DNA of 64,000 nt from Smallanthus sonchifolius (GCA_023525975.1 CM042034.1:6517501-6581500), one strand, 5' to 3'. Positions 44,400 to 57,105 are shown, counted from the stretch's first letter. Translations and numbers: made by a program. Notes: a model not told the origin generated them from the sequence alone.

Positions 44400-46269
44400 G
44401 TATGTGTGTAATATGACTTAAATGACTTTCTAGCAACGCCTATAAATACTACTTTCAAGTTGAATTTTTCAAACTAAATCATACCTAAAAAATGAAACGT
44501 GAACTTAAATTCATGGTTTTTTTTGTCTCTTGGTGATATTATAGAATTCGGGTGTTTTGGTATCTGTTTTATATGAAAACGACGATGGTAGTGAGACATA
44601 TATATGCAGCATGTGCTACAACAAGCTAGTTGCGTCTTTGTGGTGGAATATTTTGTTTTTGCTTGATAATGGAGTTGGTAGATTTTGTCAGCATGCTGTT
44701 AGATGTGAACCTTGCTAGTATCTCATGCATATTTTTTTCTTCGTATAAGAACACATACAAAATAGATTCTATGTAAAATGAACATACTATAAACTCGTAC
44801 ATGCTAGCCCATTACTTTTTTAAAAGAACATAATTTCGATAATTAAAAAATAAACTTTTAAAAATGTGAACAGTAAAATAAAGACAAAATTAAAAATAAA
44901 AATATTATTTATGTTTGTCTCTAACTTTAGGTTTCATATTTAAGATTTAAAAATCATACCCCACTTCCTTTATCTTTCCTTTTATTTCAATATTTATAAC
45001 CAACTTTCTATTAGTTTTTTTGGTTAACTCATGACATGCGTAAAATATGTGAGGGTATATCCATTCCATATAATAAATAAAAGAGTAAAAAACCTTAATC
45101 ATGTTCCTTTCATATCTGGTATATGATCGACTCATTCATCGGTTTCTCTGTCAAACGTCGCTTCTTCGATTCACACCTCTGCAATCCTTCTATCCCGATT
45201 ACTTCAGCTGTCACTCCAACGCTTCTTCTATCAGTTAACGTCTTGGACCTCCAAAAATACAAGCCAACGATTATATTCATGTCCATTGACGGTATGCAAT
45301 TTTTATCGGTTCTTACTACTTATCCCCCCACCCCCCAATTCGGTTATATGCCCTCATCTACAATGAAATCACTATCATCCTCACTGTTTTGTCCCTCACT
45401 TCTCCGATTTTGTGCACATCTACAATTCAGTTATATGCCCTCATCTACAATGAAAGTTCTACCAAAATCTAAAAAAAATAAAATTAAAAACTATGATTAG
45501 AGGGATTCCATCGTATATTTTCAACGGATCCGTCGGTAATGACCAACTGAGCTAGACATCATTTGCACAACCTTTAGTTATTAAGATCAGATATACGAAA
45601 TGTTTTCAATAACAACCAATAATTGTTATTAATAGAATTAATTTCTAAGTTAACAAATTTTTTAATTAATATAACTACTAAAAGACATGCAAATAAAATG
45701 TACTTTAAGATTAAAAATTTCTATAAGAATTTTGAATCTTTTAGACTATTTAAAATAAAAAGAAATATATGTTTTTAGAAAGACGAAATATTTAAATATC
45801 ATGCGATGCGACTGAGTCTCCTCCAAAAGTATGACCAAGTCTAATTCACGAGCTGATTAAAGAGACCAAGTCATAAGTTCACGAGGAGAGAGAGAGAGAG
45901 AGAGAGAGAGAGTGTCTCCTCCTACTTGTCGTTATCCCATGACTAAATAATAGCTTTAGATTCTTTCAGTATGTATAATTAACTTACTCATTTAAAATAT
46001 CATTAACTTGATTGCTATCTTGAAAGGATAAGGATTCAGGAATATAGTGTTGTCTTTTGAAAACGGTAAATGCAAAGTTGAAGGATATAATCAAAATTAA
46101 ATAATTAGCTGCAATAATTGATTAAGGGATGGTTTAAGTAGATTTTGGTAACAATTAACTCTTGATTATTATGGTGTGTAATTTGTTAATTGTGTTGACC
46201 ATCACAATAATGTATGGATTTTGTATAAACATATACATAATGACCTATCAATTATGTGACTTTGTAGTA
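44400..46269. other. Intergenic stretch with a GA microsatellite
   Basis: No gene supported. An (AG)n run lies at 45886-45912. A 30-base unit TTATATGCCCTCATCTACAATGAAA occurs twice (about 45343 and 45430), 87 bases apart, within a frame of 125 codons that looks fortuitous. TCCGTCGGTAATGACC at 45529-45544 resembles an isolated CACTA subterminal motif. Confidence 0.5.
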
Positions 46270-46647
46270 TGAGAGAATTAAGGACTATGCCGTGTGGTGT
46301 TGTGGTCGGAAGGATGGCTTAGCATCCGAAAGACCACCACGTCATAGTAAAGCAATAATATAGCGTTGATGAGAAACCACAATACTGGATGGATGAAAAA
46401 ACCAGTTAAACCTATTACTGTATTGATTGTGTAATTACAATAGGGTTACAAAGGGGTTATATAGAAAAACCATATTTACAAAATAGTACCTCCTAATATA
46501 ACTAATTACAATGTGATCTAATATTCCTCTGCAACCAAGTGTAAACATTCATCTTGTAAAGCTTCGTTGTACTCTTTCCTTTGTAATCAATATAAGTTGG
46601 TTTAATTACGATCTTGCTTCGCATCTTATCGCTTCCGAATCGCTACA
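46270..46647 (-). mobile_element. Possible Copia-type LTR remnant
   Basis: On the minus strand the stretch starts TGTAGCGATTCGG (46647), and about 185 bases later contains TTCTATATAACCCCTTTGT, a TATA context common in Copia LTRs, followed by TACACAATCAATACAGTAATAGG. Toward 46340-46290 it ends near a strong hairpin (GTGGTCggaaGGATG and CATCCgaaaGACCAC). No primer site, second LTR or duplication was found, so this is a tentative call. Confidence 0.35.
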
Positions 46648-47340
46648 TTGTTGAGTCAAAGGTTGATCTTAGCAGGAAACTAAGAGTCGCATGTGAGTCA
46701 AATAAGTAACTCCGTGACAAGTAAGCGAAGTCGATTCGTTGGGATGGCGACTGATCCAAGCAAGGTTGATGTGAACGTGGAGCGCGTTGCACTCGGGGAG
46801 AAGAAGTGTGATCAAGATGGGACTCGACATGGAGCTTGAAAGAAAGGCACGAGCACTTCCAAGGATGGGGCCTTGGAAAAACGTTTTGGGGACATGAAGA
46901 AGGTGTCAGTTCATTGTTGCTTGTATTCTGAAACACAAATTGAAAAAGAAAAAAAAAAGATGATAACCGAGGCATCCATATGGAATTGATAAAATTTTCT
47001 ACAAATCTAAGTGATAAAAAGAAACTCATAATACCTGTGAAGTAAATTGACCTTAGTAGATGCCTGTGCAACCATCTTCAATGGTGAGGTCAAACGAAAT
47101 GCAACCGCCCTAAATCACAAGCATCCAGCATGAGAAAAATTAAACAAAAAAAATACAAAACAATTCAACCTTAATCAGGGTCAATCGGAATGCTTACAGA
47201 AACAATGCCTCCACAGTGAGGGTAAACAACATCAATTTCGGAACTGCCACTTCCATATTCAGCTCTAACCAAAAGGATAGTGTCCTGCCCACTTATTTGT
47301 ATCTATGTATCATTCAAATAAGTAACCGTCAATTTTTTGG
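46648..47340 (-). other. Possible decayed exons on the minus strand, not identified
   Basis: Three short protein-like stretches with plausible splice signals occur on the minus strand: around 47320-47190 (SGQDTILLVRAEYGSGSSE), around 47112-47040 (VAFRLTSPLKMVAQASTKVN, followed by CAG/GTATTA) and around 46930-46700 (acceptor TTTCAG then NTSNNELTPSS). I do not recognise the protein and no complete gene can be built. They may be remnants of a host gene or chance. Confidence 0.3.
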
Positions 47341-47689
47341 AGTTTAAAGGGTCGAGATTTGCTTAAAAATGGTTATAAGTATTTTATACGGTCATGATTT
47401 TATCTCAAGAAACACATAGCATAGTTAACTTACCGTGGTCTATATTTTATACAATTAAATTAAAAAAAGAATACCTATCTAAAATAGAAAAAATATGAAA
47501 GTCGATGATCATTTCATTCTATTAACCTAATGCACAACTATACAGTTCAATAAAAGGTGAACAGTTCTAATTCGTGATTGGTTGATTTCGACGGTAATGT
47601 CACGTGTCACATATTGATTGGCCTTTTTTTTCCCCACAGTTTTGCATCTTTATAAAGAAGTAAATGGAGAATTTTAAACACAAAAGTGC

Positions 47690-47800
47690 CTTTGGCCCAG
47701 CAGAAAGGCATGCCCCGTACTCCCCATCCACCTGGGTTCAAACCTTAGGGTGACATTTTTGTGTTTTATTTATTTTTTTGTTATTTTTTAATCCAGTTTT
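47690..47800 (+). mobile_element. Possible short SINE head
   Basis: TGGCCCAGCAGAAAGG (A-box-like) is followed about 36 bases later by GGGTTCAAACC (a good B-box). This is the spacing of tRNA-derived SINE promoters. A T-rich stretch follows. I found no target duplication and no clear end. Confidence 0.3.
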
Positions 47801-48155
47801 TTTAGTTTTGTTTATTCTAGTTTTTTTTCTAGGTTTTAACGTTTTATTTTAGCATGCAAGAACATTTTATATTTCTCATATTTTTACATCGCAAATTTTA
47901 ACACTCCTGTTGTATCAACATTTCAAAATATACAAGCGCGACTTACGAGTATAATTTTGTGGATAATAGGTCACACAGTGTAGTGCGGGTATCATAAGTA
48001 GTTCTAAACAAATAGATGATTCGTAATTCATCAATATTGACCATCGTGTTTGCTATGCGTGGGCGGACTCATGTAATTTGTACTTTTCCAATAATCTAGA
48101 GATTTGAAATTTGATACGTATATGACAATTTGATACATGTCAAAGCATTTGGCTC

Positions 48156-48955
48156 TAGGGGTGTGCAAACGGGTATACCCGACCCGTACCCGTACCCTTT
48201 TGATGATCAAATACATACCCGTGACCCGTATAGTAGTTAAAAGGGTCGGTTAATGGTCCACGGGTAAACGGGTAAGTTCGCGGATTTTGCGGAGATGGAC
48301 CCGTAAGTTAACGAATGTGATTATCAAAATTTTCACGGTGTTAATTCAACAACAAATTTTTCAAAAGCAATTAAGATGGTTCAAAAAGTAAACAAATAGT
48401 GTTCAAAAAAGTATGCATGATTCAAAAATAAACAAATAGTATTTAAAATCAAACCGACAAATAAACAGTACGATTTCAAAAATAAATATATGTCTCAAAA
48501 TTAAATAAACGTCAGATTATTCGAGCTTTCTTTGATCTTCAAAATTATTATTTTCTCAATCTTCATTCAATCTCATGAACTCGATTTTTTTCCAGAAAGA
48601 TCTAAAAAATATAACGATTAATACTAAAAAAGACCAAATGGATGTGATTAAAAAATGAAAAATCATTGTTTAAATTTATTCTTGATTCTCATATCTTTTA
48701 AATTTGGTAAATTTAATAAATAAATCACATATTTACATATTGATATACACTAAATATTTTAGAAATTTGTTACTTTCTAAAAGTTGGTGGATGTAACGGG
48801 TATACGGGTTATCTTCGGTTCTAGACCCTTACCCTTTTGAGGCTAAATCATAGACCCGTTTACCGTACCCTAGTTAACTTTCACGGTTCCTTACGGGTCG
48901 GTTCCAACAGGTTTGACGGGTTTACCGGGTAATACCCGTTAAGTGCTCACCCCTA
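48156..48955. mobile_element. hAT MITE (800 bp)
   Basis: The ends TAGGGGTGTGCAAACGGGTA and (reversed) TAGGGGTGAGCACTTAACGG are hAT-like. The flanks TTTGGCTC (48148-48155) and TTTGGCCC (48956-48963) match at seven of eight bases. The subterminal regions are full of ACGGGTA/TACCCGT motifs (48170-48300 and 48795-48935) around a non-coding AT-rich middle. Confidence 0.85.
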
Positions 48956-49805
48956 TTTGGCCCCCAAAGAATGTTTCGAACTCAATTTAAACAAGCCATC
49001 AATCTTGGAAGTATGTACTCAACTACCCATTCGGATGTAACCGTATGCCGAACAAAATAACTCGATTCGTGGTCGACAGAAACTTCATCTTCAAGCTCAA
49101 GCTTTATAAATAAATCAAAACGAGCTTGAATCAAACAAACTTTATTATCATTGTTTATTTACGTTATCACTCATGAGTAATTGATACTATCAAACTTGAC
49201 TCATCATAACTTGGTGAGTTCATGTGAATTTACATATACGCAAAATGTAACATGACACAAAGTTGATAAGGCTAACGAATTTACATATGTCATCGTTAAT
49301 ATTTAAGTTTGATTCAACCTAACTCGAATCGATTCAAATATTTTTATTATAATCTTTCTCGCTTCCCTCTGAAGTCAATACTATATAATTTCTAAAATTA
49401 AGAATTTTCAACCGTTGACTTTCGTAACAAAAAAGTAAACGATTCCACCATTAGGAAGGATCATATGCGGCGCAGCCAACGTTTCAGACTTGTGCACACC
49501 ACGCCTTCACTGTTAAAACATTTCTTTTGTCTTTTTTCAAAACGTTTACTTTCGAATTATAAAGTCAAAGTCAACATGCTAATTAAAGTCAACGATTCAC
49601 TTGAATATTATTAAGAAATAATTTATCTAGACTTAATTCGCCATCTTTTAAGTAATATATAGCTAACAATTACTTTAAAATGTTATTACACAATTAAAAA
49701 AGTACATACCAAGATTTAGTTATTTTATTTTATTTAAGTAACCCACCTACTTCAAGTAGCCAACCAAGAACACAAAAGATCATTTCATCGCATATCCTTC
49801 TTTCA

Positions 49806-52800
49806 ATGGGCAACCATCTATGGCATCTAGTTCATCTCTTAGCTTTGTGTATAATGTCGGTTTCGGGCAAAGGTAAGTTTAATTTATCGTTTTAGTTCAA
49901 GTTATATGATATCAGATCCGGGTGTTTTTAATTTGATTTTGTTTACAGTGTTTGTGAGCATAGATTGTGGAGCATCGGGTTCTTTCACCGATGAAAACAC
50001 GATTGTGTGGAAAGGAGATAGTGATTTGATCTCGACTGGTGTTACACATGTAGTGCAATCAAACTACTCGGTGTCTCATGTTTATGACACCTTGCGGGCT
50101 TTTACCACGCCTAGGAAAAATTGTTATTCTATAGAAGTTGAAGAGGGGGAAAAGGTTTTGGTTCGGGCCGGTTTTAACTACGGGAACTATGACCAAAAGT
50201 CGACTCCTCCGAATTTCGATCTTCATTTTGATGGAAACTTTTGGATCACTGTAAATGCTTCTGAATTTAAAGTATACGAAGCTATTTATGTTGCGAAAAA
50301 GAAAGTTATTAGCGTGTGTGTGGCGCAATCAAAGCCCGATGAGTTCCCGTTTATATCGACGCTCGAAGTGCGTAGTCTAGACTCGCAACTTTACAACAAA
50401 ATTGGCACAAATAACGCGTTGCTATTGAACTCTAGGTTTGCTTATGGCTCAAATGAAACTATAAGGTATGCATTTGTATTATTTTCTTCATATATTTTAT
50501 GATAATATGTAATTACTTTTTCAAATATTATATTAGATGCAAAAGTTGTCGCAAAGGGCAATAGTTTTAATATATAGTCGCAAATGTCCAAACTTTTCAG
50601 ATCAAACCGGAACCCGTCATAGAACCGATCTGGCTTAGCATATTTGAACCGATCAGTTACCGGTCAGACCGGTGAACTGAACCGGATTTCAATATTTTTT
50701 TTAACGTTTTTTTATTTTAAAATCTCATTTACCGGTTAATTTATTACTCCAGTCTTCATATTTTATTAAATTGCAAATCTACACCAAAATAATAAACTAG
50801 TTTCCTATTTTGTTTTATATTAGTTATATACGTATATAATTTTTATTTTTGAATTATTTATGACGTCATTTGGGTTTTAAAAATGATCCGACCAGTAGAC
50901 CCGTAAGACGACTGATTCAATAAGCGTTCCGGTTATAAAAAAACATCACAAATGCCTATAGTAGTGTAACATTGATCATGGTTTACTATTTTAAATTAAT
51001 ATATATCTAACTATTGTTGATTTTTAAGGTTTCCATTGGACCCATATGATCGAATTTGGATGTCAGGATTTGCTACTTTCCTAGTCAATTTAAAAAATGA
51101 TGCATCGGTCATCAACGTTGATGTGCCTGATAATCCTCCGCTAGCGGTTCTTAAAAACGCAATAGCTACACCAAACACAAGTCAAATGATAAACCTAGGA
51201 TTATGGACCCTTCAATACCCTATTCGTCAACCGGTCTACATAAATTGGTATTTCTCAGAGGTCAAAGAGCTCAATTCTTCAGAAATACGATCTTTTAAGG
51301 TTTTAAAAGACAGACTACCATTCTCAGTACCAATTGTGCCCCGTTTTGGAAAAGTGGTCGAATATTTCTTCTCTAATCTCTCAGTCACTATCGACACTAA
51401 CTTTTCCTTGAGCCCAATTGGTAGTTCCACTCTTCCCCCTCTCATTAACGCCGGTGAGTTTTTCTCGATCAGCGACGCTCTAAGTGATGGCACTAACAAC
51501 AATGATGGTAAATCCCTTAAAACACATCTATCTTTATGTTTTGATTCATAGATTTTAACTTATGTAACATGTTTTCTTATGATGTTTATTTGATTAATGT
51601 AGTTGAAGGTTTAACTTCTCTTCAAAACGCATTTAGCGTTTTAAAAGAATGGGGCGGGGACCCGTGTCTCCCTGCCCCGTATTCATGGGAATGGATAACA
51701 TGCAGCAACGATTCTATACCTCGCGTAACATCACTGTAAACATCATATCTCTTTACATCGTTAGTTTATTTTTTATTATAAAATTTTAAAAATGTGAAAC
51801 ATTATTTTGTGTTTGCAGAAATCTTAGTAGTTTTAACCTCACCGGGCCACTTCCAGACTTTAGTAAAATGGATGCTCTTGAAACAATGTACATTTAGAAC
51901 TTCATCAAATAAATATATTCCTTAGTTTTATACATTTGTTTTATTAAATACAATCTAATATTTTAATTTTTACTAATTTTGCAGAGATTTGCATAATAAT
52001 AGCTTGACCGGACCAATTCCTGGATTCCTTGGCACTTTGCCAAATCTGAAACTGCTGTGAGTTTTGTTCTGGTACCTGTTTCGGTTCCAACTCTGACTAA
52101 TTAATTATATTTTTATTTAGTTAACTTCTGATGATGAATCTTTTAATTTTAAATAACAAAAATGTTCATGTAGAAATTTGGCAGATAATCAGTTTAGTGG
52201 ATCCGTACCAAGATCGTTATCAAGAAATTCCAAGTTAAATTTATCGTAAGTTAATTCTTTTTCTTAAATACTTTTGCTTTTTAGTTTTTATGATTTTTTT
52301 TATTTTTCCTTAATTATTTAACAGATACACGGGAAACCCTGTGTTGTGTACCAATGGCAAGTCATGCCCAGGGAGTGATAAAAGTAAAACACCGATAATA
52401 CTCGGAGTTACAATCCCGTCGGTTTTCGTTTTGGCTATCGCGGTTGTTTTAGTCATAAGGCACAATCGACGTAAAGCTAGTGTTCCGTCACATTCAGGTT
52501 AGATTATATTGATCGACTATACATAAGGTTCGAAACAAACCGTTTGATGAGAAATTCGTTTATTTATTAAATGAATAAACATAAACAATAACGAACAAAA
52601 GAATCTTTTTGTTCGTCCAATTACGTTCATAAATGTTGATCAACACATTGTTTGTTCATGTTATTCGTTATTTTAATGTTTATAATAATTTATTTTTATA
52701 CCTAAATATGAACAAACAAAATTAATATCATGTATATCATAAATGTAAATATATTGTTTTTTTATGTAGGCGCGTTTACGTTCTTTCCTTTACGTTCGTT

Positions 52801-53280
52801 TATTCATTAAATGAATGAATACGAACAGATATATTTTCTCAATGAATGAGCACGAACAAAAAAATCCGTTTGCTTAAGTGTCTACGTCCATTGTTATATT
52901 TTGGTTCAGATAAACTTAAACAAACGAACACAAATAATCCCTTGTTCTTGTTCTTTCGTTTAAAACACTAATTGTTCATAACAATACTGTTACAATAATT
53001 CATTACATATCTTTTACAACATCATCAATTTCCCTTCGTGTCGTCTCCACATGTTTTTCATCACAAAATGTCAAGTTTGTTGTTGTGTTATTTGGGTTTA
53101 TTTGAATGTTTACCTATTTTTGTAACAATTATTTCAGGAGATGCGAATAATATGGCAAATGGACTAAGTAGTGGTTTGCGAGGAACCAAAGAAGTTGTCG
53201 TTGAGTTGAAGGGGAACTCGGAAGAGCGGTTTTTCAGCTCACCGACACCGTTATTAGGTGAAGGTCAACGTGGCAATTGA
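49806..53280 (+). CDS. RLP4-like receptor-like protein: malectin-like + LRR + TM, no kinase (574 aa)
   Basis: Nine exons fit frame and splice signals: 49806-49872, 49949-50465, 51029-51507, 51603-51735, 51819-51887, 51985-52056, 52174-52245, 52325-52497 and 53138-53280. Order: signal peptide (MGNHLWHLVHLLALCIMS); malectin-like domain (about residues 25-355; SIDCGASGSF at the start, GFNYGNYD, FDLHFDGNFW, WMSGFATF); a cysteine-bearing link (WGGDPCLPAPYSWEWITC); about three LRRs, one per small exon (LTGPLPDFSKM, HNNSLTGPIPGFLG, ADNQFSGSVPRSL); NPVLC cap; one membrane helix (IILGVTIPSVFVLAIAVVLVI); and a tail of about 60 residues without kinase. The repeating phase-2 LRR exons are the plant LRR-receptor pattern. 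Malectin-LRR proteins lacking a kinase resemble Arabidopsis RLP4 and its relatives, plasma-membrane proteins linked to growth control. The tail starts a new exon after a 640-base intron and ends cleanly, so the missing kinase is family-typical and not a truncation. Confidence 0.9.
50580..50960. repeat. Possible decayed MITE in intron 2 of the RLP4-like gene
   Basis: ACCGGAACCC, TTACCGGTCAGACCGG and GAACTGAACCGG near 50608-50690, and GACCCGTAAGACGACTGATTC...GTTCCGGT near 50898-50935, give CCGG-rich ends around an AT-rich core. The inverted ends are weak and no duplication was found. Confidence 0.35.
52498..53137. repeat. Intron 8 of the RLP4-like gene with a GTTCGTTT-rich repeat
   Basis: Motifs GTTCGTTTA, AACGAACA, ATGAATAAACA and their complements recur over about 52525-52960, in opposite orientations on the two sides. 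A pair near 52548 and 52795 (TTCGTTTATTTATTAAATGAAT and TTCGTTTATTCATTAAATGAAT in part) matches closely. It is probably a MITE with subterminal repeats; borders are not fixed. Confidence 0.5.
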
Positions 53281-53592
53281 GAATACTTGTAAATCATATC
53301 TTGTATCGATTGTTATTGGGTAAATAGTTAAGTTTGAAAATGATTTTTTTTTTTAATGATTCATGTCATGTGATCTCAAAAGTTTAAACTTTAGATGGAG
53401 CTCAATGTTTCCATAACACGACACAGTCTACCTCATGTATTGTTTCATTCAGTGTTTATTAAATTACTCGTTTATCCACAAATTAAGGCGCACCACAACC
53501 CCATCCCCACCATGACCCCTTACTTCTGCATTGAAACATTTTGTAGAATTATAACCATTCGATTCCTTCTCTAAGTTAAACTTCTAAAGTTT

Positions 53593-56500
53593 TGTTAAAA
53601 ATATATTTATCCTTTATATTTCAATTTGATTATCCTTATCCTAAATCTTGCTAATGGGCTTTTGTTTTTCTTTCATATTTGGGTTGCTCCTTATTTTCGA
53701 ATGGCTTTGGAGTTATTGGGCTTTATATCCGGTTGATGTCCTATTCCATCCGGTTGCGTCCTTGTTGCAGCCTTCATCTTCTTGCCCTAGCAGCTGTCAA
53801 GGCCTCCCCTTGGGCTCCGCTGATTGCGGGTGATTGCTTTGTTACCGTTGGTATGCTCCTCTATAAAGCGTCGCTCCTTTTGCTTCAAAGAGCACGAACG
53901 ATTAGTCTCACAATTTGGTGTGTATTGTTTCTTTTGATTAGGGTTTCAAAACCCATCTCTGTTCGTCTTATTTTTCTATGCATTAGTGTTGATTGAAAGA
54001 ATAAAACCGTATTATTGTCAAAAAGACAAGATAATACGGTTTTATTCCTTCAATCAACACAAAATACAAAGAAAAATAAAGACGAACAAAGAGGGTTTTG
54101 AAACCCATCTTTGTTTGTCTTATTTTTCTATGTATTAATGTTGATTGAAGGAATAAAACGGTATTATCTTGTCTTTTTGACATGGTATCAGAGCCCGTTG
54201 CTCTTGAATCGACGGTATTTCTTCAAATCACACTATTTCTGACGAGTTTGAGTTGAGGGTTCTTGAAACCCTAAAATCGGACTTCGCCGGAATTCTTGGT
54301 TTTTGATGTTTCTGACGTCTATTCCAACGAGTTGTTGTGGGTCCTTGAGCCCCAAATCGAATCTTGTTGGTGTTTTGTTCTTGGTATTATCGAATGACCA
54401 ACTCAAAACCATGAGTTGTTGTTGATCGATTTTTTATCTCTGTTATTAAAAAAAACTTTCTTAAAGTCTCTATGACCTTTGGTGGCCTTAACTAATTTGC
54501 TTCTATGTTCGTTTGACTTATTCGGTATTAGCTGACCACTTTTGAATTTTTGGAGTGTTTCTGTTTCAATCTATTTGGTATAATTTTGATTGATTACAAT
54601 ACAATTTGGGGTATTGTTGATCGAGTGATTGCTTTGATTTAATCTTGGTTGCTAGTCTAAGATCATTTGGATTATTGTTTGATCGTTGGTTGCTTGTCTT
54701 TTTTGTCAACAATTTTTAGTTACTGATACGACTCCTATTATTTTGCTTATCTATATCCTAATCGGTGCGTCTATTGAAACTATAATTGCTCCTTTCCGTT
54801 GCGTTTTTTGATTCGGCTAATCGGGTTCTTAATCAATAAGAACATGGAGAAAGCCTTTAAAAAAATAATTTTGTTGACTATATTAAAATAAAGATTACAA
54901 TTGCCGTCTTTTAACTAATAAAAGGCTAGTGTGATTGATTAACCTAAGTCCGGAGGCTATAATAAACATCATATTAATTTCGTGTGATCGCCAGTTTAAA
55001 ACCAGAAACGGATGCCGGTTAATTAACTGTTTCTATATGAGTCATTCAGGGCCTAGGCTTTCTTTTAACATTTATGTCATAATTATCTGTATTATTTGTG
55101 TTGGTTCTTTTTTGTCTCTCTATTGAATCTATTTAGAAAGGAACCATTCGGTGCATGCTGGTTTGATTGAAGAATGTCTTTTTTGGTATATTTCCGCTGC
55201 TGTGTTGGTATTGTTCTTGGATTACGGCTCAACTTTGAGGGATGTTTGGTGACGCATGTGAAGAGCCGAATCCTAAGTGAAGCTTTAGTTTAGTTCCTTC
55301 TTCTCTTCAAACATCATTATAAGTTCTCATATTAGATTTTCTCTCTTAAATGAAAAAAAGAAAGAAAAAAAAAACTTCAAATCTTTTGTTTTTTGTTTAT
55401 TAAGTTGAAACATTATGTGTGTTCTATGGTCCCCTATTCAATATGTGTGACAAATCGTATGTGTCTTGAATTTAATCTTAATCATTATTGCTAGTAGTAA
55501 TAATCATAAAATTATTACTCTTCTAAAAATTTTATTCTATCTCGTGTTCTTTAAAAAAAGTTGTTTTGGAATTATGTTCTTTCTCTTGTGTAAGCGATTC
55601 TTTGACAACCTAATTTTTCTCTTGTGTAAGAGATTCTATGATTTTTTTTTCATTTAATATCTGGTTGGATGTGTCTTTCTTGTCTGATATAGCTTATGCT
55701 ATTCTTATTACTATCAAACTTGTCTTTTGAATCTTGTGATTCGATATTATTTTGTGAAGTTGTAAAAGTTTTTGCATGAATCAAATTAGTCTTTATGTTC
55801 TTTGCGAGTTTATTCTTATATGATTCTCTTTCTTATTCTCGTAAAGTTGTAAGAGTTTTTTATCATGTTAAATTAATCTTTAAGTTCTTCGCAAGTCTTG
55901 TCTTTCATAATCGGTTTTGAATTCTTAGAATGTGTGTCCATTTTATTCTCATATCGGATGTTTTTTTTTATAGTCTTATATGAATCTTGTGATTCGTCTT
56001 TTCTAAAAGTCGTGTGACTTTTGTCTTATAAAACTTTCTAAACAACACGTGTGAATCTATATGGTTAATATATGTCTTGAAGGAGCTGGAAGTTCCTATT
56101 TGTCTTTCTAATATGTTCCTTTTTATGTCACATGTATGGGCTAATGGACTTCATTGATCTTGCTTTGGTTTCTCCTTTGGTATGGTTGAGAGTTTATTGT
56201 TATATGAGTTCAAGTCTTCCCAAATATTGTATATTCTCTTTAATGGCTTCACTAAAGGTTTGTTGTTTTCCAACACGATTTCTTAATTGATAAAATTATC
56301 TATGTTTGATACGGTTGGATTATCAAATTGAGGGTGAGTGTTAAAAATATATTTATCTTTTATATTTCAATTTGATTATCTTTATCCTAAATTTTGCTAA
56401 TGGGCTTTTGCTTTTCTTTCATATTTGGGTTGCTCCTTATTTCCGAATGGCTTTGGAGTTATTGGGCTTTATATCCGGTTGATGTCCTATTCCATCCAGT

Positions 56501-56776
56501 TGCATCCTTGTTGCAACCTTCATCTTCTTGCCATAGCAGCTGTCAAGGCCTCCCCTTGGGCTCCGCTGATTGCGGGTGATTGCTTTGTTACCGTTGGTAT
56601 GCTCCTCTATAAAGCGTCGCTCCTTTTGCTTCAAAGAGCACAAACGACTAGTCTCACAATTTGGTGTGTATTGTTTCTTTTGATTAGGGTTTCAAAACTC
56701 ATCTCTGTTCGTCTTATTTTTCTATGTATTAGTGTTGATTGAAGGAATAAAACCGTATTATCTTGTCTTTTTGACA
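53593..56776 (+). mobile_element. Non-autonomous LTR retrotransposon (Copia-like signals)
   Basis: 5' LTR 53593-54182 (590 bp) and 3' LTR 56339-56776 (438 bp), both starting TGTTAAAAATATATTTATC and ending TCTTTTTGACA. The flanks AGTTT (53588-53592 and 56777-56781) are a perfect 5-bp duplication. The primer-binding site TGGTATCAGAGC (initiator tRNA-Met) is at 54183-54194, directly after the LTR. A polypurine-like TTGAGGGTGAG precedes the 3' LTR. The 2.16-kb interior has no gag or pol frame, so the element depends on another for movement. The 5' LTR carries an inverted duplication (see findings). Confidence 0.92.
53941..54182 (+). repeat. Inverted duplication confined to the 5' LTR
   Basis: A forward segment (53941-54018), an inverted copy of it (about 54022-54105) and a second forward copy (54106-54182) follow one another, centred on GTC-AAAAA-GAC. 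The net gain over the 3' LTR is 152 bases. The first two segments would fold into an about 80-base hairpin. Confidence 0.9.
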
Positions 56777-56879
56777 AGTTTTCATAAATCCGCTTCTCCA
56801 TATCCAAAAGTAGTATTTTTGATCGGATTTTCCAAAGCAATGTTCAATTACTCAAAGACGCACTATTAAAATAACGCAA

Positions 56880-57105
56880 ATATAGTCTCTCTTAACATAA
56901 TCCAAATTAAAACAGGTTTGGGGTTCAACCCAGTTCCAGTCCGACCCACTCCGCATCGTATAGGGTCAACCTCCTCCTTCCCTCAAACCGACGAACCGGT
57001 TTGGGGTTCAACCCGATTGTTGACCAAGTTTGACCAAACCGGCTTGGGTTGTAAACCGGTGTGACTTGGCCAAAAAACCCGGTTTGTACATCTCTACTCT
57101 AAATG
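56880..57105. mobile_element. hAT right-end remnant
   Basis: The sequence GACCAAACCGG...AAACCGGTG...AACCCGGTTTGTACATCTCTA (to about 57097) matches the right ends of the hATs at 20098 and 24017, with GTACATCTCTA in place of GTGCACCTCTA. AACCGGTTTG motifs sit upstream. I found no left end, so it is truncated. Confidence 0.6.

Noticed and set aside
45123..45500. Open frame of 125 codons on the plus strand
   Set aside because: Its apparent internal protein repeat comes from an 87-base-spaced DNA repeat; no splice, promoter or family evidence.
47700..47770. A tRNA gene
   Set aside because: A and B box-like words are present but no cloverleaf with acceptor and anticodon stems can be drawn; a SINE head is more likely.
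53648..53996. Open frames of 61 and 105 codons, repeated at 56394-56742
   Set aside because: They are the two LTR copies of one retrotransposon, not paired genes.
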